Source: Paractinoplanes maris
GTDB taxonomy: Bacteria > Actinomycetota > Actinomycetes > Mycobacteriales > Micromonosporaceae
DNA: 64,000 nt
NCBI RefSeq assembly: GCF_023544465.1
Contig: NZ_JALPVL010000012.1
Span: 124,001 to 188,000 of the forward strand
Reading direction: 5' to 3'
Numbering within the stretch: position 1 is the first letter of the stretch; every line of letters begins with the position of its first letter. The notes below the pieces were generated by a model. It was not told where the DNA came from and did no database searches. It saw only the letters and a program-made list of their open reading frames with translations. The position numbers and the translations under genes are program-made. Of this stretch, positions 8,575 to 15,866 are shown piece after piece.

Positions 8575-9423
8575 TCAAGCCTGGAAAATCTGCCGGCGCG
8601 CGGCCGTGGCCTCGAACTGCTCCAGCCGCCGCTGCACCGGCTCCGGGTCGGCGTCGCACATCGCCTGCAGCAGCACCATGGCCATCGCCATCGGCCCGGT
8701 GTGCAGGTCGAAGACGAGCCGGGTGCCGACCGCGGCGGGCAGCACGACGTCGGCGTGCTCGGCCACCGGGGAGACGGCCGAGTCGGTGATCGCGACCACC
8801 GCGTACCCCATGCCCCGGGCCTCCCGGATCGCCTCGAGCGACTCCCGCGGATAGCGCGGCAGCACCAGGGCCAGCATGGCACCGGCACCGGCGGCCCGGG
8901 CCTGATCGAGCCGGTCGACCAGCGACGTCCCGCCCGCGTCGAGCACGCGCACATCCGGGTGCACCTTGCTGGCGAAATACCCGAAATAGCCGGCCAGGGG
9001 CGCCGCCGACCGCAACCCGAGCACCGGCAGAGGCCGGCTCGCGATCAGGAGCTCGGCCCCCCGGCGTACGTCATCGAGCCGCTCCAGCTGGTGGCAGAGC
9101 CGCCCCAAATGCTCGGCCTCAGCGGCCACCGCCGTCTGCAGGGCGTTGTGCTCCCGCCCGCCGTCGCCGTCCGAACCCCCGGTGAGCTCGCGGAGCACCC
9201 GCCGCAAGGCCGGGTAACCGTCGTAGCCGAGAGCCATGGCGAAGCGGGTGACCGAGGGCTGACTGACCCCGGCCAGGTCGGCGACCTCGGCCGCGGAGAG
9301 GTAGGCGGCCTTGCCGGCGTGCTCGACCAGGCAGTGGGCTATGCGCCGCTGGGTCGGAGTGAGCCGGGCCCCGGCAAACAGGTCGAGCACCCGCTCGCCC
9401 ACCCTGACCACTCCGTCATTCAC
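8575..9423 (-). CDS. MurR/RpiR-family transcriptional regulator, probable hut operon regulator
   Basis: A 282-residue regulator with an N-terminal RpiR helix-turn-helix (residues about 18-75; AAEVADLAGVSQPSVTRFAMALG is the recognition region) and a C-terminal SIS domain (residues about 120-265) whose phosphosugar-type pocket includes GLRSAAPLAGYF and AITDSAVSP. The SIS fold usually binds a phosphorylated sugar or similar metabolite; for a hut regulator urocanate or another intermediate would be the expected effector, but nothing in the sequence proves this. It is the first gene of the hut operon, 20 bp ahead of hutU. An inverted repeat TGAAA-TC-TTTCA lies 17 bp upstream of its ATG and suggests autoregulation. 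Confidence 0.88.
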   Translation of the reverse strand: MNDGVVRVGERVLDLFAGARLTPTQRRIAHCLVEHAGKAAYLSAAEVADLAGVSQPSVTRFAMALGYDGYPALRRVLRELTGGSDGDGGREHNALQTAVAAEAEHLGRLCHQLERLDDVRRGAELLIASRPLPVLGLRSAAPLAGYFGYFASKVHPDVRVLDAGGTSLVDRLDQARAAGAGAMLALVLPRYPRESLEAIREARGMGYAVVAITDSAVSPVAEHADVVLPAAVGTRLVFDLHTGPMAMAMVLLQAMCDADPEPVQRRLEQFEATAARRQIFQA

Positions 9424-9439
9424 CCACGCAGCTTATGCA

Positions 9440-9451
9440 TGAAATCTTTCA
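9440..9451. promoter_or_regulatory. Candidate RpiR operator in front of the hut operon
   Basis: TGAAATCTTTCA is an inverted repeat (TGAAA, 2-nt spacer, TTTCA) 17 bp upstream of the regulator start codon. RpiR-family proteins commonly bind TGAAA/TTTCA-type palindromes. Only one copy was seen. Confidence 0.5.
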
Positions 9452-9589
9452 GCGCGCTAGAGGTTGGCGCCCGATCGCCGGAACGGCCCGCCGCCGACGG
9501 CGTCGTTGTGACGTTGCCACCAGGAGCAGCGCGAGAACACCGGTGGTCAGCAGGATGATCCACCGGACCCGCGTTCCGGGGGGCGACGA

Positions 9590-11446
9590 TCAGGCCGTGA
9601 GCAGGTTGACCAGCGAGGGTGGCCGGACGATGGCGCGGGTCACCGGGCGGCCGGCCACGGCCAGCGCGAGCCTCTCGAGGTCGGCGGCGTTGATGCCGGC
9701 CGGCACCTCGAGGCGGTGCCGGACCTTGCCGTCCACCTGGACGACGCAGGTCACGGTGCGGTCGGCGGCCAGGGCGGGGTCGATGGCGGGCCACCCGGCG
9801 CGGGCCACCCCCGGGGCGTGGCCGAGACGCGACCACATCTCCTCGGCGGTGTAGGGCGTGACGAGGGACAGCACCACGGCCAGTGCTTCGACGGCCTCGC
9901 GGGTCGCCGGGTCGCCGGGCGGCGCGTGACGGGCGGCGTTGGCCAGCTGCATCGCGCGGGCGACGACCACGTTGAACCGGCGGTGCTCCATCAGGTCGGT
10001 GATCTGGCGCAGCAGCCGGTGGGTGGTGCGGCGCAGCTCGGTGTCACCCTGCTCGAACGGGACACCGGGAGCGGACGTCACGCCGGCGGCCAGGCGCAAC
10101 ACGCGGTCCAGGAAGCGCACCGAACCGTCGGGCGACACGTCGGCCCAGTCGATGTCCTCCTCCGGCGGGCCGGCGAACACCATGGTCAGGCGCACCGCGT
10201 CGACGCCGTACCGGTCGAGCTGCTCGCCCAGGCGGACCAGGTTGCCCCGGGACTTGCTCATCGCCGCGCCGTGCAGAATCACCTGACCCTGGGTGAGCAG
10301 GCGGCGGAACGGCTCACCGAAATCGATCAGGCCGAGGTCACGCAGAGCCTTCGTGAAGAACCGGGCGTAGAGCAGGTGCAGCACAGCGTGGTCCGGTCCG
10401 CCGATGTACTGATCGACCGGCATCCACCGCCGCACCTCGTCCGGATCGAACGGCCCTTTCCCGTACGAGGGGGAGCAGTACCGCAGGAAATACCAGGACG
10501 AGTCGACGAAGGTGTCGAGCGTGTCCGTGTCCCGCTCGGCCGGCTCGCCGCAGCGCGGGCAGTCGACGGCCACCCAGTCGCGGGCGGCGGCCAGCGGCGA
10601 GACACCCTTCGGCGTCAGGTCGGCTCCGCGCAGATCGGGCAGCAGCACCGGCAGCTGGTCATCGGGCACCGGCACGATCCCGCATGCTCCACAGTGCACG
10701 ACCGGGATGGGGCAACCCCAGTAGCGCTGGCGCGAGATCAGCCAGTCGTGCAGCCGATAGGTGCCGCCGGCCCGGCCGATCCAGTTGCGCTGCATGGTCA
10801 GGACGGCGGCGGGCCACCGGCCCTCGAGCTCGGCCAGGTCGTCGAGCAGCTGATCGGCGTACGCGGTGATCTTGAGAAACCACTGGGTGAGCTCGCGTGT
10901 GGTGACCGGGCTGTCGCACCGCTCGCACCGGCCGTCGATCACCTGCTCGTTGGCCAGCACGGTCTGGTCGACGGGACACCAGTTGACCGGGGCGGGGCGG
11001 CGCTCGGCCAGACCGCCCCCGAGCAGCCGCAGGAACAACCATTGCGTCCAGCGGTAGTAGGACGGGTCGCTGGTGTGCAGGCGGGTGCGCCAGTCGATGG
11101 ACGTGGCGAAGCGGCGGAACGTCTCGGCCTGCGTCGCGATGTTGGCGTAGGTCCAGTCGGCCGGGTGCGTGCCGCGTTTGATCGCCGCGTTCTCGGCGGG
11201 CAGCCCGAACGAGTCCCACCCCACCGGGTGCAGCACGTCGTGACCCAGCTGAATCCAGTACCGCGCCACGGCATCGCCGAACGCGTACGCCTCCGCGTGC
11301 CCCATGTGCAGGTCGCCCGAGGGATAGGCGAACATGTCGACCACCGTGCGGCGCTCCCCGCCCGAGGAGCCGGCGGCGAAGAGATCGAGCGACTCCCACA
11401 CCGGCCGCCATCGTGCTTCCAGCGCAGCGAAGTCGTAGTCACCCAT
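9590..11446 (-). CDS. Leucyl-tRNA synthetase paralogue lacking the CP1 editing domain
   Basis: A 618-residue class I synthetase. The catalytic core is intact: HMGH at residues 47-50 (HIGH motif), GWDSFGLPAENAAI, the first zinc module around NWCPVDQTVLANEQV...CERC (156-177), LISRQRYWGCPIP (236-248), a second Cys cluster (HCGAC, CPRCG), VDSSWYFLRY, and MSKSR at 396-400 (KMSKS motif). The anticodon-binding helices and a short C-terminal domain follow. Normal bacterial LeuRS has about 190 residues of CP1 proofreading domain between NWIGRS and DWxxSRQRYWG; here NWIGR (221-225) is followed after AGGTYRLH directly by DWLISRQRYWG. The whole editing domain is missing without loss of frame. This is probably a specialised second copy, not the housekeeping enzyme. 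The ATG at 11446 overlaps the remnant of the neighbouring FAD oxidoreductase. Confidence 0.9.
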   Translation of the reverse strand: MGDYDFAALEARWRPVWESLDLFAAGSSGGERRTVVDMFAYPSGDLHMGHAEAYAFGDAVARYWIQLGHDVLHPVGWDSFGLPAENAAIKRGTHPADWTYANIATQAETFRRFATSIDWRTRLHTSDPSYYRWTQWLFLRLLGGGLAERRPAPVNWCPVDQTVLANEQVIDGRCERCDSPVTTRELTQWFLKITAYADQLLDDLAELEGRWPAAVLTMQRNWIGRAGGTYRLHDWLISRQRYWGCPIPVVHCGACGIVPVPDDQLPVLLPDLRGADLTPKGVSPLAAARDWVAVDCPRCGEPAERDTDTLDTFVDSSWYFLRYCSPSYGKGPFDPDEVRRWMPVDQYIGGPDHAVLHLLYARFFTKALRDLGLIDFGEPFRRLLTQGQVILHGAAMSKSRGNLVRLGEQLDRYGVDAVRLTMVFAGPPEEDIDWADVSPDGSVRFLDRVLRLAAGVTSAPGVPFEQGDTELRRTTHRLLRQITDLMEHRRFNVVVARAMQLANAARHAPPGDPATREAVEALAVVLSLVTPYTAEEMWSRLGHAPGVARAGWPAIDPALAADRTVTCVVQVDGKVRHRLEVPAGINAADLERLALAVAGRPVTRAIVRPPSLVNLLTA

Positions 11447-12024
11447 GCCTTCTACGGTGGTAGGACCGCTGCAGCACGCGCAACACAAATCCCGGCCGCA
11501 TGAGCACCGACGGCGGGTCGAGCAGCTGCTGCACCCGGACGAAGGCGCGGTTGATGCCGGCGTCGATCTGGGACGCGTAGGGCGCGGGCCGAGAGCGTCG
11601 CGCACGTCATACCCTGCCCATAGATCGGGTTGACGCTGCAGATCGCGTCGCCGAGCGCCACGTGTCCCGGCGGCGGTGTGTCCAGGCTCTCGAAGAGCCG
11701 TCGCCGCGACGACGGGAACTTCGCCACGACGATCTCGCTGAGCGGCTCGGCCCGGTCGAGCAGCTCGCCCAGGATCGGGTCGGGCAGCTCGCCCGCGGCG
11801 ATCAGCTCCTCCTCGAAACCGGGGAAGAGCATGCTCAGCTCGCGCAGCCCCGAGGCGAGCAGGATGTGCGGCTGGCTGCCCTGCGGCACCCCACGCCGGG
11901 GCACGGCCTCGTCCGGCAGCGTGTCGCGGTCGAGCACGGTCACCTGGTCGTACCGGTCATGCAGCACCCGGGCGGCGGCCAGGCCCGCCACCCCGGCCCC
12001 GACGACCACCGCTGTGTTGTCCAC
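11439..12024 (-). pseudogene. Decayed FAD-dependent oxidoreductase (internal deletion plus frameshift)
   Basis: The frame starting at 12024 encodes an intact Rossmann start (VVVGAGVAGLAAARVL, then PRRGVPQGSQPHILLASGL), typical of a family of FAD oxidoreductases of about 430-480 residues. After about residue 82 it jumps to sequence from the C-terminal half (RAEPLSEIVVAKFPSSRRRLFE, GHVALGDAICSVNPIYGQGMT), so some 250 codons appear deleted. Near 11580 the frame is lost; the conserved C-terminal end continues in another frame, including LDPPSVLMRPGFVLRVLQR, ending at 11439. As the reading frame stands it would make only a 190-residue hybrid with a nonsense tail. The remnant stop lies 8 bp inside the synthetase start region, so the two genes were once coupled. 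Confidence 0.82.
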
Positions 12025-12081
12025 GGTGTCCAGTCAACCGAGGTGGCGAGGGTCGTGGCGACACTCAGTCGGATCGCCGAC

Positions 12082-14115
12082 CTACTGATCGTCGGGTGCG
12101 AGGCGCACGCGGCGCAGGAGCTGGGCGTTCAGGGCGACCACGATGGTCGAGGCGCTCATCATGACGGCGCCGACGGCGGGGCTCAGGGTGAAGCCGGTCC
12201 AGGCCAGGACGCCGGCGGCCAGCGGGATGGCGACGACGTTGTAGCCGGCCGCCCAGGCCAGGTTCTGGATCATCTTGCGGTAGGACGCCCGGGACAGCTT
12301 GATCACGCTGCTCACGGCGCGCGGGTCGGAGGAGGCCAGCACCACGCCGGCCGACTCGATCGCCACGTCGGTGCCGGCACCGATGGCCAGGCCCACGTCG
12401 GCGCGGGCCAGCGCGGGAGCGTCGTTGACACCGTCGCCGACCATGGCCACGCTCAGGCCGCGGCGCTGCAGGTCGGCCACCGCCTTGTCCTTGTCGGCCG
12501 GCAGCACCTCGGCGAAGACCTCGTCGAGACCCAGGTCGGCCGCGACGGCCTCGGCCACCGGGCGGGCGTCACCGGTGATCATCACGATCTTCTCGATGCC
12601 CTGCGCCCGCAGCTGCCGGATCGCCTGGCGGGCCTCGGGGCGGATCTCGTCCTCCAGCGCGAACGCCCCGATCACCGCGGGCTCGTCGCCGCCCAGCCGC
12701 ACGAGGTGCAGCACGGCGGCACCCCGGTGGGACCAGGCCTCGGCCGGGGCGGTCAGATCGGCGGGGGCCGTGGCGGTCAGCTCCCGGAGCAGGGCGGGGC
12801 CGCCCACGGCGTACGCCCGGTCGTCGACCACGGCCTGGACGCCGCGACCGGTCAGCGAGCGGAAGCCGGTGGCGGAGGCCGTGAGCCCGCGCTCCCGGGC
12901 CACCGACACGAGTGCCTTGGCCAGCGGGTGTTCACTGTCGCTCTCGACGGCGGCCGCGATCCTCAGCACGTCGTCCTCGGTGTGACCGGCCGTGGCGGCG
13001 ACTCCGGTGACCGTGTGTGCGCCCTTGGTCAGGGTGCCGGTCTTGTCGAAGAGAACAGCATTCACCGTACGCATCCGCTCGAGCGCCAGCCGGTCCTTGA
13101 CCAGGATGCCGGCGCGGGCCGAGAGCGCCGTGGACAGGGCGATCACCAGCGGGATGGCCAGGCCGAGGGCGTGCGGGCAGGCGATCACCAGCACCGTCAC
13201 GGTCCGGACGACCGACTGGTCGAGGTCGCCCAACGTCCACCACGTCACGAAGGTGACGAGCCCCGCCCCGGCCGCGACGTAGAACAGCCAGGCGGCGAAC
13301 CGGTCGGCCAGCACCTGAGCCCGGCCGCCGGCCGCCTGGGCCTGGGCGACCAGGCGTCCGATGCCGGCCAGGGCGGTGTTCTCACCCACGGCGTCGACGT
13401 CGACCCGGACGGCCGAATCGGTGGCCACCGTGCCGGCCACGACGCGGTCTCCCGGCGTACGGGAAACCGGTCTCGACTCTCCGGTGATCATCGACTCGTC
13501 CATCTCGGCGGTCCCCTCGACGATGCGACCGTCGGCGGGCACCCGGCCACCCGAGCGCACCAGCACCCGGTCGCCGACCCCCAGATCCGAGACCGGTACG
13601 TCGTCGATCGAGCCGTCGGGCCGGATGCGCGCGGCCCGGTCGGGCAACAGGGCGGCCAGCGCGGCCAAGGCGCCCTGGGCCTGGCCGATCGCCTTCATCT
13701 CCTGCCAGTGGCCCAGCAGCATGATCGTGACGAGCGCGGCCAGCTCCCACCAGAAGTCCAGCTCGAACAGTCCGATGCTGGTGGCGAGCGAGGCGGCGTA
13801 GGCGACCGTGATGGCCATCGCGATCAGCAGCATCATGCCCGGCGCGCGGGTGCGGATCTCGGCGAGCGCCCCGGTCAGGAACGGCCACCCGCCATAGAGG
13901 AGGACGACCGTGCCGAGCACCGGCCCGACCGCGCCGATGCCCGGGAAGTCCAGCGAGTAGCCGAACCACTCCATGACCATCTCGCTGGTCACGACGATCG
14001 GAACGGTGAGGACAAGGCTCAGCCAGAACTTGCGCCGAAACACCTCCGGGTCGTGCCCCGCATGCTCCCCGTGCCCACCGTGCATCTCGGGCGCGTGCTG
14101 ATGAGTCTCGATCAT
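12082..14115 (-). CDS. P1B-type heavy-metal ATPase with CPH motif (CopB-like copper exporter)
   Basis: A 677-residue integral membrane ATPase. The N-terminus is His-rich (HQHAPEMHGGHGEHAGH) instead of a CxxC ferredoxin-like domain. It has eight expected membrane helices, the actuator TGES motif (MITGESRPV), the ion-site CPH triplet (IACPHALGLAIP), the phosphorylated Asp in DKTGTLT, the SEHPL nucleotide-domain motif, and the hinge GDGVNDAPAL. CPH places it in the P1B-3/CopB group, which exports copper (Cu+ or Cu2+). The start at 14115 has a strong GGAGGTGG site; the longer frame upstream crosses the operator and is rejected. A CsoR-type palindrome 28 bp upstream implies derepression by Cu(I). 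Confidence 0.93.
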   Translation of the reverse strand: MIETHQHAPEMHGGHGEHAGHDPEVFRRKFWLSLVLTVPIVVTSEMVMEWFGYSLDFPGIGAVGPVLGTVVLLYGGWPFLTGALAEIRTRAPGMMLLIAMAITVAYAASLATSIGLFELDFWWELAALVTIMLLGHWQEMKAIGQAQGALAALAALLPDRAARIRPDGSIDDVPVSDLGVGDRVLVRSGGRVPADGRIVEGTAEMDESMITGESRPVSRTPGDRVVAGTVATDSAVRVDVDAVGENTALAGIGRLVAQAQAAGGRAQVLADRFAAWLFYVAAGAGLVTFVTWWTLGDLDQSVVRTVTVLVIACPHALGLAIPLVIALSTALSARAGILVKDRLALERMRTVNAVLFDKTGTLTKGAHTVTGVAATAGHTEDDVLRIAAAVESDSEHPLAKALVSVARERGLTASATGFRSLTGRGVQAVVDDRAYAVGGPALLRELTATAPADLTAPAEAWSHRGAAVLHLVRLGGDEPAVIGAFALEDEIRPEARQAIRQLRAQGIEKIVMITGDARPVAEAVAADLGLDEVFAEVLPADKDKAVADLQRRGLSVAMVGDGVNDAPALARADVGLAIGAGTDVAIESAGVVLASSDPRAVSSVIKLSRASYRKMIQNLAWAAGYNVVAIPLAAGVLAWTGFTLSPAVGAVMMSASTIVVALNAQLLRRVRLAPDDQ

Positions 14116-14142
14116 TTGCTGCCACCTCCGTTCCGAACCATA

Positions 14143-14157
14143 TACCCCCTGGGGGTA
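14143..14157. promoter_or_regulatory. CsoR-type copper operator
   Basis: TACCCCCTGGGGGTA is a perfect palindrome around a central T, in an A/T-flanked setting (CATATACCCCCTGGGGGTAC). CsoR sites in actinobacteria and firmicutes have exactly this C-run/G-run form. It lies between the divergent ATPase gene (start 14115) and the small ORFs starting at 14188, so it could control both. The csoR gene itself is not in the window. Confidence 0.82.
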
Positions 14158-14187
14158 CCAAGTCATCAACCGCAGGAGGGCGGAGTG

Positions 14188-14271
14188 ATGGCGTGGAACA
14201 CATCCGCGGGACTGGATGATCCGCCGATGCGGACCGGCCACGGTGGACAAAGTGCGAAGACGAAAAGGTGA
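14188..14271 (+). CDS. Candidate 27-residue small ORF downstream of the CsoR-type operator
   Basis: ATG at 14188 is preceded by AGGAGGGCGGAGTG, a near-ideal ribosome site. The peptide begins MAWNTSAGLDDPPMRTGHGG and ends QSAKTKR. It is hydrophilic, with no signal peptide or Cys. Its stop overlaps the next start as TGATG. It is read away from the copper ATPase with the CsoR palindrome between them. It may be a real micro-protein, or a leader that sets translation of the genes behind it. No homologue is recognised. Confidence 0.4.
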   Translation: MAWNTSAGLDDPPMRTGHGGQSAKTKR

Positions 14272-14339
14272 TGGCTGAGGTGGTGCCGGACACCCATGCT
14301 GTTCCGGCCGGAAACCCGGCGAACCGTCGGAGGTGTTGA
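14271..14339 (+). CDS. Candidate 22-residue small ORF coupled to its neighbours
   Basis: MAEVVPDTHAVPAGNPANRR plus Arg-Cys, starting inside the previous stop (TGATG) and ending in TTGA, where the TTG is the likely start of the 208-residue membrane protein. A GGAGG sequence (14329-14333) lies inside it just before that start. It could be a coupling ORF; nothing suggests a function of its own. Confidence 0.3.
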   Translation: MAEVVPDTHAVPAGNPANRRRC

Positions 14340-14962
14340 GAATCAGAGCATCCACGCCCTCGGATCCCGCGCCCGCTCCTCGAGGCGGGCGCTTCGGATT
14401 CTTCGGGGATCAGAACGTCGTCGGCATGATGACCGCGGCCGGTGTGGTGCTCGCCCTGATCGGCGTGATCATCGCCTACCTGGCCTGGCGCGGGGATGAA
14501 GGCGAACGACGGAACGTCGCCGGCGGCGACGCGTCCCCCTCGATCGCACCGAGCAATGCGTCAGGCAACGCATCGAGCTCCACGCCCGCCGGGCCCCTGC
14601 GCTATCAACTCGACGCCGGCAGCCTCGACGACCGGACCGTGCGGGTGGCCGCGACCACCTCGGGTGCTCCTGAAGCCTCCACGGCCTACTGGTTCATCCT
14701 CGAGATCAACTGGGGTGACGGGAACACCGACTACTACCCGCGCCGCGACCTCAAGGGTGACGCCGCGACGTTCGATGTGACCATCCCGGCCGACGCGAGC
14801 ACCGACGTGGTGCGGACCGGCAAGGTGTACGCCCTGACCCCCGCCCAGGCTTCTCAGGCCCAGGTCTACCTCGACCGGCAGGCCAACCCGGCCGCCGACG
14901 ACGACTTCTTCGACAACCCGCCCGGCGAGGCCAAGTCGGCGGGGGTTCGGCTGCCGTTCTGA
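14336..14962 (+). CDS. Hypothetical single-pass membrane protein
   Basis: A 208-residue protein with a cytoplasmic N-terminus rich in Pro and Arg, one membrane helix at about residues 30-50 (VGMMTAAGVVLALIGVIIAYLAW), then a Ser/Ala/Asn-rich linker and an extracytoplasmic domain of about 120 residues rich in beta-type sequence (YWFILEINWGDGNTDYYPRR). The start is uncertain: GTG at 14333 and TTG at 14336 are both in frame, and TTG is preferred because it gives a 4-bp overlap (TTGA) with the preceding small ORF. No family is recognised. It is 23 bp ahead of the MOSC gene on the same strand and may be co-transcribed with it. Confidence 0.65.
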   Translation: MRIRASTPSDPAPAPRGGRFGFFGDQNVVGMMTAAGVVLALIGVIIAYLAWRGDEGERRNVAGGDASPSIAPSNASGNASSSTPAGPLRYQLDAGSLDDRTVRVAATTSGAPEASTAYWFILEINWGDGNTDYYPRRDLKGDAATFDVTIPADASTDVVRTGKVYALTPAQASQAQVYLDRQANPAADDDFFDNPPGEAKSAGVRLPF

Positions 14963-14985
14963 GACGGGCGTGCAAGGCTTCGAGG

Positions 14986-15783
14986 ATGCGCATCACGGCC
15001 CTGTACACGTACCCGGTCAAGGGGTGTCATCGCCTCGAGCACGACACCGCCGCGGTCGAGCCGTGGGGTCTGGCCGGTGACCGCCGATGGCTGATGGTCG
15101 ACGCCGAGGGCGTCGGGATCACTCAGCGCGACACCCCCGTCCTGACCCGGCTGACCGTCACTCCACGAGCCGGCGGCCTCGAGCTCAGCGCCCCCGGCCT
15201 GCCGCCGCTGTCGGTCGACGAGCCCGCCGACGGGCCGGAGGAGCAGGTGCGGGTGTTCCGGGCCAAGGAGCCGGTGCCCGCCCGCGTGGCCGAGAAGGAG
15301 TGGAGCACCCGCTTCCTGGGCCGGGACGCCCGGCTGGTCTGGCAGGCCGACCCGACCGGCCGCACGATCGAGGAGCAGGCGCTGCCCGGCGACCGGGTGA
15401 GCTTCGCCGACGGCTATCCCGTGCTGCTGGCCAACGAGGGGTCGCTGGCCGCGCTCAACGACTGGCTCGTCGAGGCGGGGGAGGAGGCGGTGCCGGTGAC
15501 CCGGTTCCGGCCCAACCTGGTGATCGGCGGCGCCGAGCCGTGGATCGAGGACGGCTGGCTCGGGCGGCGGCTGCGGATCGGCGATCTGACCTTCCGGGCG
15601 GCCAAGGAGTGCGCCCGCTGCGTGGTCACCACGATCGATCAGGAGACCGGGGAGAAGGGCCGGCAGCCGCTGCGCATGCTGGGCGCGCGCCGGCGCTTCG
15701 ATACCGGGCTACTCTTCGCAATCAATCTCATTCCTGACAAATTGGGCGTCGTGCGGCTCGGTGACACGGTGGGGGTCGGGTGA
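14986..15783 (+). CDS. MOSC-domain protein (molybdenum cofactor sulfurase-like, YcbX/mARC type)
   Basis: A 265-residue protein with an N-terminal MOSC beta-barrel (YPVKGCHRLEHDTAAVEPWGLAGDRRWLMVD, residues about 8-38) and a C-terminal MOSC domain (about 110-260) with RFRPNLVIGG and the conserved Cys that ligates molybdenum or carries sulfur in KECARCVVTTID. The LAGDRRWLMVD and RFRPNLVI motifs are the signature of mARC/YcbX proteins, which reduce N-hydroxylated compounds with Moco. The N-terminal barrel plus MOSC layout without a ferredoxin domain suggests an external electron donor. Start ATG at 14986. The enzyme substrate cannot be told from sequence. Confidence 0.9.
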   Translation: MRITALYTYPVKGCHRLEHDTAAVEPWGLAGDRRWLMVDAEGVGITQRDTPVLTRLTVTPRAGGLELSAPGLPPLSVDEPADGPEEQVRVFRAKEPVPARVAEKEWSTRFLGRDARLVWQADPTGRTIEEQALPGDRVSFADGYPVLLANEGSLAALNDWLVEAGEEAVPVTRFRPNLVIGGAEPWIEDGWLGRRLRIGDLTFRAAKECARCVVTTIDQETGEKGRQPLRMLGARRRFDTGLLFAINLIPDKLGVVRLGDTVGVG

Positions 15784-15805
15784 ACGGATGAAGCCCGCCA
15801 CCCGA

Positions 15806-15824
15806 GTCTTAGGAGTGTCTTAGG
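15806..15824 (+). promoter_or_regulatory. Direct repeat GTCTTAGG, 11-bp period, in front of the expansin gene
   Basis: GTCTTAGG occurs at 15806-15813 and 15817-15824, one helical turn apart, about 45-60 bp before the GTG start of the expansin-like gene. The spacing fits side-by-side binding of a regulator. It may be chance. Confidence 0.25.
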
Positions 15825-15866
15825 TAAGTTGCCGCCGCGACGGGAACGCGCGCAGGATCGCTCACC

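Noticed and set aside
11662..14271. An 869-codon open frame on the plus strand
   Set aside because: It is antisense to the copper ATPase. The ATPase motifs on the minus strand are complete, and the plus frame is low-complexity His/Gly/Arg sequence typical of shadow frames in GC-rich DNA.
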